DNA of 8,668 nucleotides from Acidobacteriota bacterium. GTDB taxonomy: Bacteria > Acidobacteriota > Thermoanaerobaculia > Multivoradales > JAHEKO01. Under the pieces are notes generated by a model. That model saw only the letters and a list, made by a program, of their open reading frames with translations, was not told the DNA's origin and ran no database searches. The position numbers were made by a program, and so were the translations under genes. The stretch is from NCBI GenBank assembly GCA_024638355.1, contig JAHEKO010000053.1, positions 5,299 through 13,966 on the forward strand, in the 5' to 3' direction. Positions 1 to 6,732 of this stretch are shown in pieces (position 1 is the stretch's first letter; each line of letters opens with the position of its first letter).

Positions 1-1365
1 TTGAGTGCGCTCTGGCTCATCGCGTCCGGAGGCCCGCCCGTGGAGTTCGGGCTGAATCCATGGATGGGGCTGATCCTGGGGCTCTTTCTCGTCTTTCTGA
101 ACGGCTTCTTCGTCGCGGCCGAGTTCGCCCTGGTCAAGGTGCGGCCGACCCAGCTCGAGCCCCACGTCGTGAAGGGCAACCGCGGCGCCAAGGCGGCGCG
201 CCACATGGTCACCCATCTGGACGCCTACCTGTCGGCGACCCAGCTCGGCATCACGCTCGCCAGCCTGGCGCTCGGCTGGATCGGCGAGCCGGCGTTCGCC
301 TGGCTGATCGAGCCGCTGGTGATGAAGATCCCGGGCGCCAGCCCGGCGCTTCTGCACACGATCAGCCTGACGACGGCCTTCCTGGTGATCACCATCCTGC
401 ATATCGTGCTCGGCGAGCTGACGCCCAAATCGATCGCGATCCGCAAGCCCGAGCCGACCAGCCTCTGGATCGCGATGCCCCTGATCGCCTTCTACCGCAT
501 CACCTATCCTGCCATCTGGATCCTCAACCACAGCGCCAATGCGATTCTCAAGATGGTCGGCATCGAGCCGGTCACCGAGGAGGAAGCGGCGGCCGACGAG
601 GAGGAGCTGCGGCTCATCCTGGCCTCGACCCAGCCCGACGCGATATCGGATCAGAAGCGCGACATCCTCGACAACGTCTTCGAGCTCTCCCATCGCACGG
701 CGCGGCAGATCATGGTGCCGCGCCCGGACGTGGTCTACATGTCGACCAGCAAGACCCTCGAGGAGAACCTCGAGGTGGCGCGCGCCAGCGGGCACACCCG
801 ATTTCCACTGGTCGAAGAAGGCGACGTCGATCACACCATCGGCCTGATCCACATCAAGGACGTCTTCCGCAGCGATCCGCAGCCCGAGAGCCTGCAGCCC
901 CTGATGCGCGAGATCGTCTTCGTGCCCGACACCATGCGCCTCGACCGGCTGTTGCGCCGCATGCGGTCCGAGCGCAGTCACATGGCCGCCGTGCTGGACG
1001 AGTTCGGCGGCGTCAGCGGCCTCGTCACCATGGAAGACGTGCTCGAAGAGATCGTCGGCGAGATTCAGGACGAGTTCGACCTCGAGCCGCCCGAGATCGT
1101 CAAGACCGACGAGTCGACCTACGAGCTTTCCGGCCAGATGCTGGTCAAGGATCTCGAGGACGAGCTGGAGATCGAGTTCAGCAGCCGTGACGAGGACACC
1201 GTGGGCGGCGTGATGCTCTCCGAGCTCGGCCGGCGGCCGCGGCCGGGAGACTCGATCGAGCTGCCGCCGCTGAGTCTCGAGGTGCTCGAGATCGACGGCA
1301 ACCGGGCCAAGACGATCAAGGCGAAGCTCGCCTCCAAGAAGCCCAAGCTGCGGCCCGGCGCCTAG
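1..1365 (+). CDS. CNNM/CBS/CorC-HlyC domain membrane protein (hemolysin family, UPF0053)
   Basis: This is a membrane protein of the CNNM/CorC family, members of which are linked to divalent cation (Mg2+/Co2+) transport or tolerance; the substrate cannot be read from sequence. The frame is open from base 1 with a TTG codon, so the true start may be that TTG or may lie upstream; the first ATG is codon 22. The product is 454 residues, a normal family length. In order: a CNNM transmembrane domain at about 20-200, with the family motif LNGFFVAAEFAL at 33-44 and GELTPKS at 138-144; a CBS pair at about 235-290 (ARQIMVPRPD) and 300-360 (DEFGGVSGLVTMEDVLEEIVG); and a C-terminal CorC_HlyC domain at about 365-445. 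The TAG stop is 9 bases from the stop of the convergent proS. The family is certain; the 'hemolysin' name is historical and no toxin activity is implied. Confidence 0.93.
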   Translation: MSALWLIASGGPPVEFGLNPWMGLILGLFLVFLNGFFVAAEFALVKVRPTQLEPHVVKGNRGAKAARHMVTHLDAYLSATQLGITLASLALGWIGEPAFAWLIEPLVMKIPGASPALLHTISLTTAFLVITILHIVLGELTPKSIAIRKPEPTSLWIAMPLIAFYRITYPAIWILNHSANAILKMVGIEPVTEEEAAADEEELRLILASTQPDAISDQKRDILDNVFELSHRTARQIMVPRPDVVYMSTSKTLEENLEVARASGHTRFPLVEEGDVDHTIGLIHIKDVFRSDPQPESLQPLMREIVFVPDTMRLDRLLRRMRSERSHMAAVLDEFGGVSGLVTMEDVLEEIVGEIQDEFDLEPPEIVKTDESTYELSGQMLVKDLEDELEIEFSSRDEDTVGGVMLSELGRRPRPGDSIELPPLSLEVLEIDGNRAKTIKAKLASKKPKLRPGA

Positions 1366-1374
1366 CCCAGGCTG

Positions 1375-3081
1375 CTAGCCGGCGGCCAGCTCGGCCGCGC
1401 GCTCCACCGCACCTTCGACCGGCACCAGCTCCTTTTCGCCGTCGCGGCGCAGCGAGATCTCGACGTTGCCGTCGGCCAGCGACTTCGAGCCGATCACCAC
1501 GCGCACCGGAACGCCGATGAGGTCGGCGTCGTTGAACTTGACCCCCGGCCGCTCGTCGCGGTCGTCGAGCAGCACGTCGACACCGCGGGCGACGAGGTCC
1601 TGATAGACCCCCTCGGCGGCACCGACCACGCTCTCGTCGCGGTTCGTCAGCGGCAGCACCAGGACCGTGAACGGCGCCAGCGGCAGCGGCCAGATGATGC
1701 CCTTGTCGTCGTGGTTCTGCTCGATGGCCGCGGCCACGGTGCGGCCGATGCCGAGCCCGTAGCAGCCCATCTCCATCGGCCGCTCCCGGCCCTCCTCGTC
1801 GGTGTAGTTGCAGCTCATCGCCTCGGAGTACTTGGCGCCGAGCTTGAAGATGTGACCGACCTCGATGCCGCGGCTCAGCCCCAGCTCGTTGCCGCAGCGC
1901 GGGCAGGCGTCGCCTCCGGTCACCAGCAGCAGGTCGGTGAACTCGGCGAGATCGACGTCGCGCTCGAGGTTCACGCCGGTCAGGTGCGCGTCGGTCTTGT
2001 TGGCGCCGCAGACGAAGTTGGTGAGGCCGCGCACCGAGTCGTCGGCGATCAAGCGCACCGAGTCGGGCAGGCCGACCGGCCCGGCAAACCCCACGTCGGC
2101 GCCGCTCAGCGAGCGCACCAGGGCCTCTCCGGCCAGCGTCACCTCGGGGACCTCCAGGTGGTTGGCCAGCTTGATCTCGTTGATCTCGCGGTCGCCGCGC
2201 ACCAGCGCCGCGACCGGACCCGCGGTCGTTTCGTAGAGGAGCGTCTTGACCACCCGCTCCGGGCCGACGCCGAGGAGCTCGGCCACCTCCGCCACCGTGG
2301 CGCAGTCGGGGGTGTGGACCTCTCGCCTCTCCGCCGGCTCTTCGGGCTCGGGAGCGGCGAGTGGCCGGGTCTCGGCGCGCTCGACATTGGCGCCGTAGCC
2401 GCACTCCCGGCAGCTCACCACCTCGCTCTCGCCGGTCTCGGCGAGGACCATGAACTCGTGCGACGAGGAGCCGCCGATGGCGCCGGTATCCGCCTCCACG
2501 CGCGAGAACTCGAGCTTGCAGGCGGTGAAGATGCGCTGGTAGGCGAGGTCCATCGCCTCGTAGGCGGCGTCGAGGCCGGCGTCGTCGACGTCGAAGGAGT
2601 AGGCGTCCTTCATGATGAACTCGCGGCCACGCATGAGCCCGAAGCGAGGCCGGATCTCGTCGCGGAACTTGACCTGGATCTGATAGAGATTCGTCGGGAG
2701 CTGGCGGTAGCTCCTCACGTCGCGCCTGACGATGTCGGTGACCACCTCTTCATGGGTCGGTCCGAGGCAGAAGTCGCGCTCGTGCCGGTCCTTGACCCGC
2801 AGCAGCTCTCTGCCGTACGCCTGCCAGCGGCCCGACTCACGCCAGAGATCGGCATCGTGGACCACCGGCATGTGCAGCTCGACCGCGCCCGCCGCGTCCA
2901 TCTCGCGGCGCACGATGGCGCTCAGCTTGCGCAGGCTGCGCCAACCGAAGGGAAGGTAGGAGTAGATGCCCGCGGCCTCCTTGCGGATCATGCCGGCGCG
3001 CACCATCAGGCGGTGGCTGACGACTTCGGCGTCGGCCGGCACCTCGCGAGTGGTGTACAGGTAGTAGCGCGACCAGCGCAT
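1375..3081 (-). CDS. proS: Prolyl-tRNA synthetase (bacterial type with editing insertion)
   Basis: This cytosolic enzyme charges tRNA-Pro with proline using ATP. It has 568 residues, close to the length of E. coli ProS. The class II core is at about 1-225: GPTHEE at 107-112, then the motif 2 region TNLYQIQVKFRDE at 130-142, with the conserved R-G-R-E-F and MKDAYSF following at about 151-163. A YbaK-like insertion domain (about 255-390) carries K279 in VVKTLL, matching the lysine needed for Ala-tRNA-Pro editing in E. coli. Motif 3 is GCYGLGIGRT at 439-448, followed by the anticodon-binding domain, ending in AAELAAG. Two Cys pairs flank the insertion, CRECG (C224/C227) and CPRCG (C393/C396), and probably form a zinc site that E. 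coli ProS lacks. The ATG is supported by a GGAGG 8 bases upstream. The gene is 125 bases downstream of the TPR gene and convergent with the CNNM gene. Confidence 0.98.
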   Translation of the reverse strand: MRWSRYYLYTTREVPADAEVVSHRLMVRAGMIRKEAAGIYSYLPFGWRSLRKLSAIVRREMDAAGAVELHMPVVHDADLWRESGRWQAYGRELLRVKDRHERDFCLGPTHEEVVTDIVRRDVRSYRQLPTNLYQIQVKFRDEIRPRFGLMRGREFIMKDAYSFDVDDAGLDAAYEAMDLAYQRIFTACKLEFSRVEADTGAIGGSSSHEFMVLAETGESEVVSCRECGYGANVERAETRPLAAPEPEEPAERREVHTPDCATVAEVAELLGVGPERVVKTLLYETTAGPVAALVRGDREINEIKLANHLEVPEVTLAGEALVRSLSGADVGFAGPVGLPDSVRLIADDSVRGLTNFVCGANKTDAHLTGVNLERDVDLAEFTDLLLVTGGDACPRCGNELGLSRGIEVGHIFKLGAKYSEAMSCNYTDEEGRERPMEMGCYGLGIGRTVAAAIEQNHDDKGIIWPLPLAPFTVLVLPLTNRDESVVGAAEGVYQDLVARGVDVLLDDRDERPGVKFNDADLIGVPVRVVIGSKSLADGNVEISLRRDGEKELVPVEGAVERAAELAAG

Positions 3082-3089
3082 CTAGCGAA

Positions 3090-3094
3090 CCTCC
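3090..3094 (-). promoter_or_regulatory. Ribosome binding site of proS
   Basis: The - strand reads GGAGG, then 8 bases, then the ATG of proS. It is the best Shine-Dalgarno match in the window and settles the proS start. It also shows that this organism uses anti-SD pairing, which makes the lack of such a site at some other starts here notable. Confidence 0.85.
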
Positions 3095-3206
3095 ACTTCA
3101 GACCGGTTGATCACAAGACACCACCGCTCTCTCGTAGGTCGATTGTCGAGGATCTGGCTCCCGCTGCCCGACTTGACTCATCTTGCCGCGATCCATCGGG
3201 ACCCGT

Positions 3207-5051
3207 TCAGTGGCTCCCCTGGCGCACTCGCGCGAGGAGTCGGGTCGAGTCCTGCAGGCACTCCATCATCCGCTGCTCGATCGAGCCGCGGCCGCCGATC
3301 TCGCGTGCCTTGACGAAGATGCCGCGCGCCTGCTCGTCTTCGCCCGCGGCGAGCAGGGCCATGCCCAGCTTGGTCAGATTCGTCTCGCTCGGCCCGAGCT
3401 CGCTCGACCGCGACAGATAGTCGACCGCCTCGGCGAACTCGCGGCGCTTGTAGTGGACCCAGCCGACCGCCGCCAGCGGGAACTGCTTGAGCTCCTCGGG
3501 CGCCAGGTCGACGGCTCGTCGCGCGTAGTCGAGCGCCTGGTCGAGGCTCTCTCCCATCTCGGCCAGGTTGTAGGCGATCTCGTAGTAGGCGATCGTCTTC
3601 GAGAAGCTCGACTCGCTGCTCTCGAGCAGATCCTGCCCGACCCGGTTCCCCTCCTTGAAGCGGCCCTCCGTGCGCAGCGCTTCGATGAGCGTCGCGCAGG
3701 CGGTGGCGGTGAGCATCTCCCCCGGCTCGAGATCGATCACCCGGCGCGCCATCGCCTCCGACTCCCGGCTGCGGTTGAGCTCCAGGCAGGCCATCGCGAA
3801 CGACATGAGGAGCATCGGGTTGTCCGGGTCGAGGCCGATCGCCTCCTGATAGCAGGAGATCGCCCGTGCCGGATTCTCACGCGACAGATGGCGCTGCGCC
3901 TTCTCCAACCAGCGGCCCGCCTCCTCCCCCACCTCGGGCAGCGGACCGCGCTCCTGGCCCGAGAGATATCGAACCAGGTCCTGGTAGCGCATCTTGCGCG
4001 GATTCAGGCGCTCGGCCTGGCGGAAGGCGTCGAGCGCCTTGCGATTCCACTTACGATCCAGGTAGGCCATGCCGAGCAGGTAGTGCGCCTCCTCGTAGGC
4101 GGGGTCGTGGCGAACCACCAGCTCCAGATTGCGAATCGCACCGGTCAGCTTGCCCATCTCGTAGAGACAGCTCGACAGCATGAAGCGCGCCTGCGGGATG
4201 GCGTCGATCTCGACCGCGCGCTCGAGCAGGGCGACGGCCTGCTTGAGCCGGCCCTGATCGGCATAGACGGCCCCGAGGCTGAAGTTGGCCAGGAAAGAAT
4301 CGGGCTCCAGGTGGACCGCGCGCCGCAGGAGCTCTTCGGCCCGCTCGGTCTCCCCCCGCTCGTGGTGGACGACGCCGCTGTAGACCACCGCGTCGTAATG
4401 GTCGGGCCGGAGCTCCAGGACGCGGCGGAAGTAGGGCAGCGCCCGATCGCCGCGACCGTCGTTGAAGTGGGTCTCGCCGATGAAATAGGCCAGCTCGTAG
4501 TTGGCGTCATCCAGCTCGTAGGCGCCCTCGAGGGCGAGCCGGGCGCGCTCCGGATCGAAAGCGAAGAGCGCGTATTCCGCCTCTTCCAGCAGCCGCACGA
4601 AGGCCGGCCGGCGCTCGCCCCGGTAGAGGGCGCCGATCCGCTCCTTGACGTCGACGAAGCGCTCGCGCTTCTCGAGCGTGTGGAGCTGGGAGTTCATGCG
4701 CGCCTCCCACATCTCGCTCCACTCGTCGCGGTCGAGCACGCGCTTGCTCTCGAGCAGCTCGCGCAGCGTGGTGAGGCCGCTCTGGTTGATCAGGATGTTG
4801 CGCTCCTGCTTGTCGAGCGCGGTGAACAGGTGGCGAACGGTCTCGGCGGTCCGTTTCACCGCCTCTTCGAGCACTGAGATGCGCTCCAGAAGGTGCTCGT
4901 CGAAGGAGAAGCTCTCCTCGGCCTGCTCCTCGTCGAAGCCACCCGCCTCCTCCGAGAAGCCGCCCGAGACCACCAGCAGCTTCTGGTTGCAGCGGCCGCA
5001 GAACTCGAGCTCGTCCGTGTTGGGAGCGCCGCAGGCCTGGCAGAACATCAT
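3207..5051 (-). CDS. Zinc-ribbon / coiled-coil / tetratricopeptide-repeat protein
   Basis: This is a 614-residue protein of unknown specific role, probably a cytosolic scaffold, since no signal peptide or membrane helix is visible. The N-terminus is a short zinc ribbon with C4-x2-C7 and C18-x2-C21. An acidic linker (about 32-51) follows, then a predicted helical or coiled-coil stretch (about 52-105, with LLERISVLEEAVKRTAETV). The rest is mainly TPR-like helical pairs in two blocks, about 165-350 and 380-600. Typical repeat signatures are RALPYFRRVLELRPDHYDA, AEELLRRAVHLEPDSFLA and ARAISCYQEAIGLDPDNP. The start is an ATG-ATG pair with no Shine-Dalgarno upstream; the bases before it are pyrimidine-rich (CCCCTCCTC). 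Similar zinc-ribbon plus TPR architectures occur in Acidobacteriota and Myxococcota as uncharacterised proteins. It lies between the bactofilin-like gene and proS on the same strand, but 138- and 125-base gaps leave co-transcription open. The domain calls are solid; the function is not known. Confidence 0.88.
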   Translation of the reverse strand: MMFCQACGAPNTDELEFCGRCNQKLLVVSGGFSEEAGGFDEEQAEESFSFDEHLLERISVLEEAVKRTAETVRHLFTALDKQERNILINQSGLTTLRELLESKRVLDRDEWSEMWEARMNSQLHTLEKRERFVDVKERIGALYRGERRPAFVRLLEEAEYALFAFDPERARLALEGAYELDDANYELAYFIGETHFNDGRGDRALPYFRRVLELRPDHYDAVVYSGVVHHERGETERAEELLRRAVHLEPDSFLANFSLGAVYADQGRLKQAVALLERAVEIDAIPQARFMLSSCLYEMGKLTGAIRNLELVVRHDPAYEEAHYLLGMAYLDRKWNRKALDAFRQAERLNPRKMRYQDLVRYLSGQERGPLPEVGEEAGRWLEKAQRHLSRENPARAISCYQEAIGLDPDNPMLLMSFAMACLELNRSRESEAMARRVIDLEPGEMLTATACATLIEALRTEGRFKEGNRVGQDLLESSESSFSKTIAYYEIAYNLAEMGESLDQALDYARRAVDLAPEELKQFPLAAVGWVHYKRREFAEAVDYLSRSSELGPSETNLTKLGMALLAAGEDEQARGIFVKAREIGGRGSIEQRMMECLQDSTRLLARVRQGSH

Positions 5052-5094
5052 GAGGAGGGGCCGGCGAACGCAGCGCGAGCGAGGAAGATCATCT

Positions 5095-5118
5095 GAGAAG
5101 AGGCCCCAAAGGCGGGCC
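5095..5118 (-). terminator. Possible intrinsic terminator downstream of the sigma/anti-sigma/bactofilin-like operon
   Basis: On the - strand GGCCC (5118-5114) pairs with GGGCC (5106-5102) around a 7-base loop, followed by TCTTCTC. The stem is only 5 bp and the tail is pyrimidine-rich rather than a clean T run. It lies about 70 bases past the bactofilin-like stop and 44 bases before the TPR start, so it could also be a leader hairpin of the TPR gene. Confidence 0.35.
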
Positions 5119-5132
5119 GGCGAGAGGGGTCG

Positions 5133-5161
5133 AGCCTATGGGATAGACGGTGGAAGTTCAA
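5133..5161 (-). promoter_or_regulatory. Weak promoter-like pair upstream of the TPR gene
   Basis: The - strand carries TTGAAC (5161-5156), 17 bases, then TAGGCT (5138-5133). The spacing is ideal for a housekeeping sigma, but the hexamers match consensus only 4/6 and 3/6. The left element also contains GAACTT, an ECF-type -35 core, but no matching ECF -10 follows at the usual distance. It overlaps the hairpin after the preceding stop. If real, the TPR mRNA leader would be about 75-80 bases. Confidence 0.25.
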
Positions 5162-5189
5162 GCCGCGGGACGGCCGTCCGGCAGCCTTG
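5159..5189 (-). terminator. Hairpin immediately after the bactofilin-like stop codon
   Basis: Directly after the TGA, the - strand can fold CAAG with CTTG (5189-5186 with 5162-5159), then CTGC with GCGG using one G:U pair, then GGAC with GTCC around a GGCC loop, with one bulge and one mismatch. The core is the perfect palindrome GGACGGCCGTCC (5168-5179). There is no T tract, so it may act as an mRNA 3'-end stabiliser or a weak or Rho-assisted terminator rather than a canonical one. Confidence 0.35.
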
Positions 5190-6143
5190 TCAGCGGGCCA
5201 AGCCGGTCGACCTCCGGGTGGCGATCTGCGCTTCGAACCAGGGCTCCCGACGGCCGAACTTGGTGGTCAGCGCGGCGCCGACGGCGATCAAGGACGCCGC
5301 CGTCCAGCTCCACGTGCCAACCCAGGGCACCAGCTTCAGTCCCCCCATCACCACCAGCCCGAGAATCGCGGCGTTGAGCGGAATCCAGCGCCGCCGCAGC
5401 ACCCGCATCAGCAGCCAGGCGCCGAGCGCGTGAAAGACCGCCACCATCCCCCACAGCTTGAGCAGGAGGCCCACCAGCACGACCATCAGCAGCAGCGGCA
5501 CGCCAACCAGGACGGCGGCAAAGGCGCCGAACAGTAGCGCGGTGAGGAAGAGCGCCAGCACCCCCGAAAGGCCGACGAAGAAGCTCCGGAAGGGCTCGTG
5601 GCGGACCCCTTCCGAGGTGCTCAGCACGCCGCGACCGCCGACCGCGAAGAGCAGCAGCGTCCAGGCGAGCCAGGCCGCGATCAACGCCAGCTTGGCGCCG
5701 ATCACCACCGGCGACAGGCTGGGCTGGCCGAGGCTCGGACCGCCGAGCAGAATGACCCAGGCCGAGCCGATATCGGGGTAGGCGACCGAGCGGCCGTCGA
5801 TGCGCGCGCCCGGCTGCGCCTCGAGCCGGCCCCCGAGGACGAAGACGTCGCCGCCGACGTGGGCGGCCGAGCCGAGGCGCGCGTCGCCGCCCAGAACGAT
5901 GACGTCTCCGCGCACCCTGCCGGTGACCTCGATCGAGCCGCTGACGGCCGCCACGTCGGCAGACGCCTCGCCGTCGACCCTGAGATCGCGGCCCAGCGCC
6001 ACGACCTGTCGCGAGGCCACGCTGCCGGCGCCGATCACCAGCCCATCGGGCTCGGCGGCGGGGTCGGCCGGGCTCTGAGCGCCGCTCGCGGCGGCGAGGG
6101 TCAGGAACAGAATCGGCAGCAGGAAGGCGCTGCGCGAGATCAC
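5190..6143 (-). CDS. Bactofilin-like (polymer-forming) membrane protein with signal peptide
   Basis: This is a 317-residue envelope protein. The frame is open further upstream, but I chose the GTG at 6143 because it gives a clean signal peptide (positive N-terminus, hydrophobic 6-19, likely cleavage after S20-G21-A22) and a 4-base GTGA overlap with the anti-sigma stop, typical of translational coupling. Residues about 35-120 are short hydrophobic beta repeats with recurring glycines (RVRGDVIVLGGDARLG, HVGGDVFVLGGRLEAQPGA), the right-handed beta-helix pattern of bactofilins and polymer-forming proteins. Residues about 146-294 hold five or six membrane helices, with a basic loop RVLRRRW at 247-253; the tail is hydrophilic. 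Classical bactofilins are cytosolic or face the cytosol, so a secreted repeat region joined to a polytopic membrane domain is a distinct architecture. Position in the sigma/anti-sigma operon suggests an envelope-stress or surface-assembly role (inference). No catalytic motif is visible. Confidence 0.85.
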   Translation of the reverse strand: MISRSAFLLPILFLTLAAASGAQSPADPAAEPDGLVIGAGSVASRQVVALGRDLRVDGEASADVAAVSGSIEVTGRVRGDVIVLGGDARLGSAAHVGGDVFVLGGRLEAQPGARIDGRSVAYPDIGSAWVILLGGPSLGQPSLSPVVIGAKLALIAAWLAWTLLLFAVGGRGVLSTSEGVRHEPFRSFFVGLSGVLALFLTALLFGAFAAVLVGVPLLLMVVLVGLLLKLWGMVAVFHALGAWLLMRVLRRRWIPLNAAILGLVVMGGLKLVPWVGTWSWTAASLIAVGAALTTKFGRREPWFEAQIATRRSTGLAR

Positions 6144-6718
6144 TCGTCGCGCTGAGCGCCGCGGCCGACCCGCTCGGTCCTCCACGAGCGCACCAGGAAG
6201 CGGAGGAAGAGGACGTCCACCCCCAGAACGAAGAGGGCGAAGACGATCGTCTCGACCGGCGAACGACCGATCAGCTCGCCCACCGCCATGCCCAGGCCCT
6301 GCCACGATGCGGCCAGCAGGCCGGCACCGGCCGCGATGGTCGAGCGGAAGAGCTCGGCGATCGACACCAGGGCGCTCGCTCCCGGAAGCTGTCCGGCGCC
6401 GCCGCCGACCATCAGCGCCGAGAGGCCGCTGACCGCGGCCAGGAGCAGCGCCGCCACGATCCAGCTGCGCGGGTGACGCGCCTCCCAACCGGCTGGCGGC
6501 AGCGAGCTCATCACCCGCTCGACGAGGTCCTCGCGAGCCTCGACGCGGCTTCCCGCGAGCAACTCGAACAGCGCCGGCAGCTGCTCCTTCTCGCGCCTGC
6601 ATCGAGCGCACGATAGCAGGTGCCGGTGCAGCCGGGCCCGCTCGGGCGTGGTCAGGCCGCCATCGGCCTCGAGGTAGAGCCACTCCCGGTAGACGCTGTG
6701 ATCCGGATCTCTGGGCAT
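6140..6718 (-). CDS. Zinc-binding (zf-HC2) transmembrane anti-sigma factor
   Basis: This is a 192-residue partner that should hold the adjacent ECF sigma inactive at the membrane. The N-terminal anti-sigma domain has the ZAS signature H33-x3-C37-x2-C40, within a helical region (about 10-56) that binds the sigma factor in characterised relatives. A hydrophobic segment at about 86-105 and another at about 155-176 are membrane helices; 117-150 is a moderately hydrophobic stretch that could lie in or along the membrane. There is no sizeable extracytoplasmic sensor domain, so a signal may come through another protein, possibly the next gene product. The frame is open further upstream inside the sigma gene, but the ATG at 6718 has a GGAGA 8 bases before it and begins 14 bases after the sigma stop, matching known zf-HC2 N-termini. 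The stop overlaps the GTG of the bactofilin-like gene by 4 bases. The specificity for this sigma is inferred from adjacency. Confidence 0.9.
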   Translation of the reverse strand: MPRDPDHSVYREWLYLEADGGLTTPERARLHRHLLSCARCRREKEQLPALFELLAGSRVEAREDLVERVMSSLPPAGWEARHPRSWIVAALLLAAVSGLSALMVGGGAGQLPGASALVSIAELFRSTIAAGAGLLAASWQGLGMAVGELIGRSPVETIVFALFVLGVDVLFLRFLVRSWRTERVGRGAQRDE

Positions 6719-6726
6719 CGGGTCGT

Positions 6727-6731
6727 TCTCC
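6727..6731 (-). promoter_or_regulatory. Ribosome binding site of the anti-sigma gene
   Basis: The - strand reads GGAGA, 8 bases before the ATG at 6718, and sits just after the sigma factor TGA. It decides the start over in-frame upstream codons within the sigma gene. Confidence 0.75.
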
Positions 6732-6732
6732 G

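Noticed and set aside
1..1365. True hemolysin (toxin) function for the first gene
   Set aside because: The label comes from an early annotation of the family; the domains are those of CNNM/CorC ion-handling proteins.
1347..1390. Imperfect inverted repeat spanning the convergent stops (GCTG/CAGC, CCGG/CCGG, CTAG/CTAG)
   Set aside because: The arms do not pair in one register, the middle block is fully mismatched and there is no T run on either strand, so a bidirectional terminator is not supported.
3082..3206. Possible tRNA, promoter or terminator in the gap before proS
   Set aside because: No T-loop or acceptor-stem pattern, no hexamer pair with acceptable spacing and no stable hairpin with a T run were found; only the proS ribosome binding site is supported.
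1711..3420. Long open frame of 569 codons on the + strand opposite proS
   Set aside because: It is antisense to the highly conserved proS, has low-complexity Ala/Arg/Leu/His-rich content with no domain, and is explained by high GC at third positions of the real gene.
3183..4877. Long open frame of 564 codons on the + strand opposite the TPR gene
   Set aside because: Composition is repetitive Leu/Ala/Arg/Glu mirroring the TPR codons; the opposite strand has clear TPR signatures and a zinc ribbon, so this is a shadow frame.
6144..6683. Upstream 180-codon extension of the bactofilin-like frame
   Set aside because: It overlaps the anti-sigma gene, is Arg/Gly/Ala-rich without homology, and a signal peptide begins exactly at the GTG at 6143.
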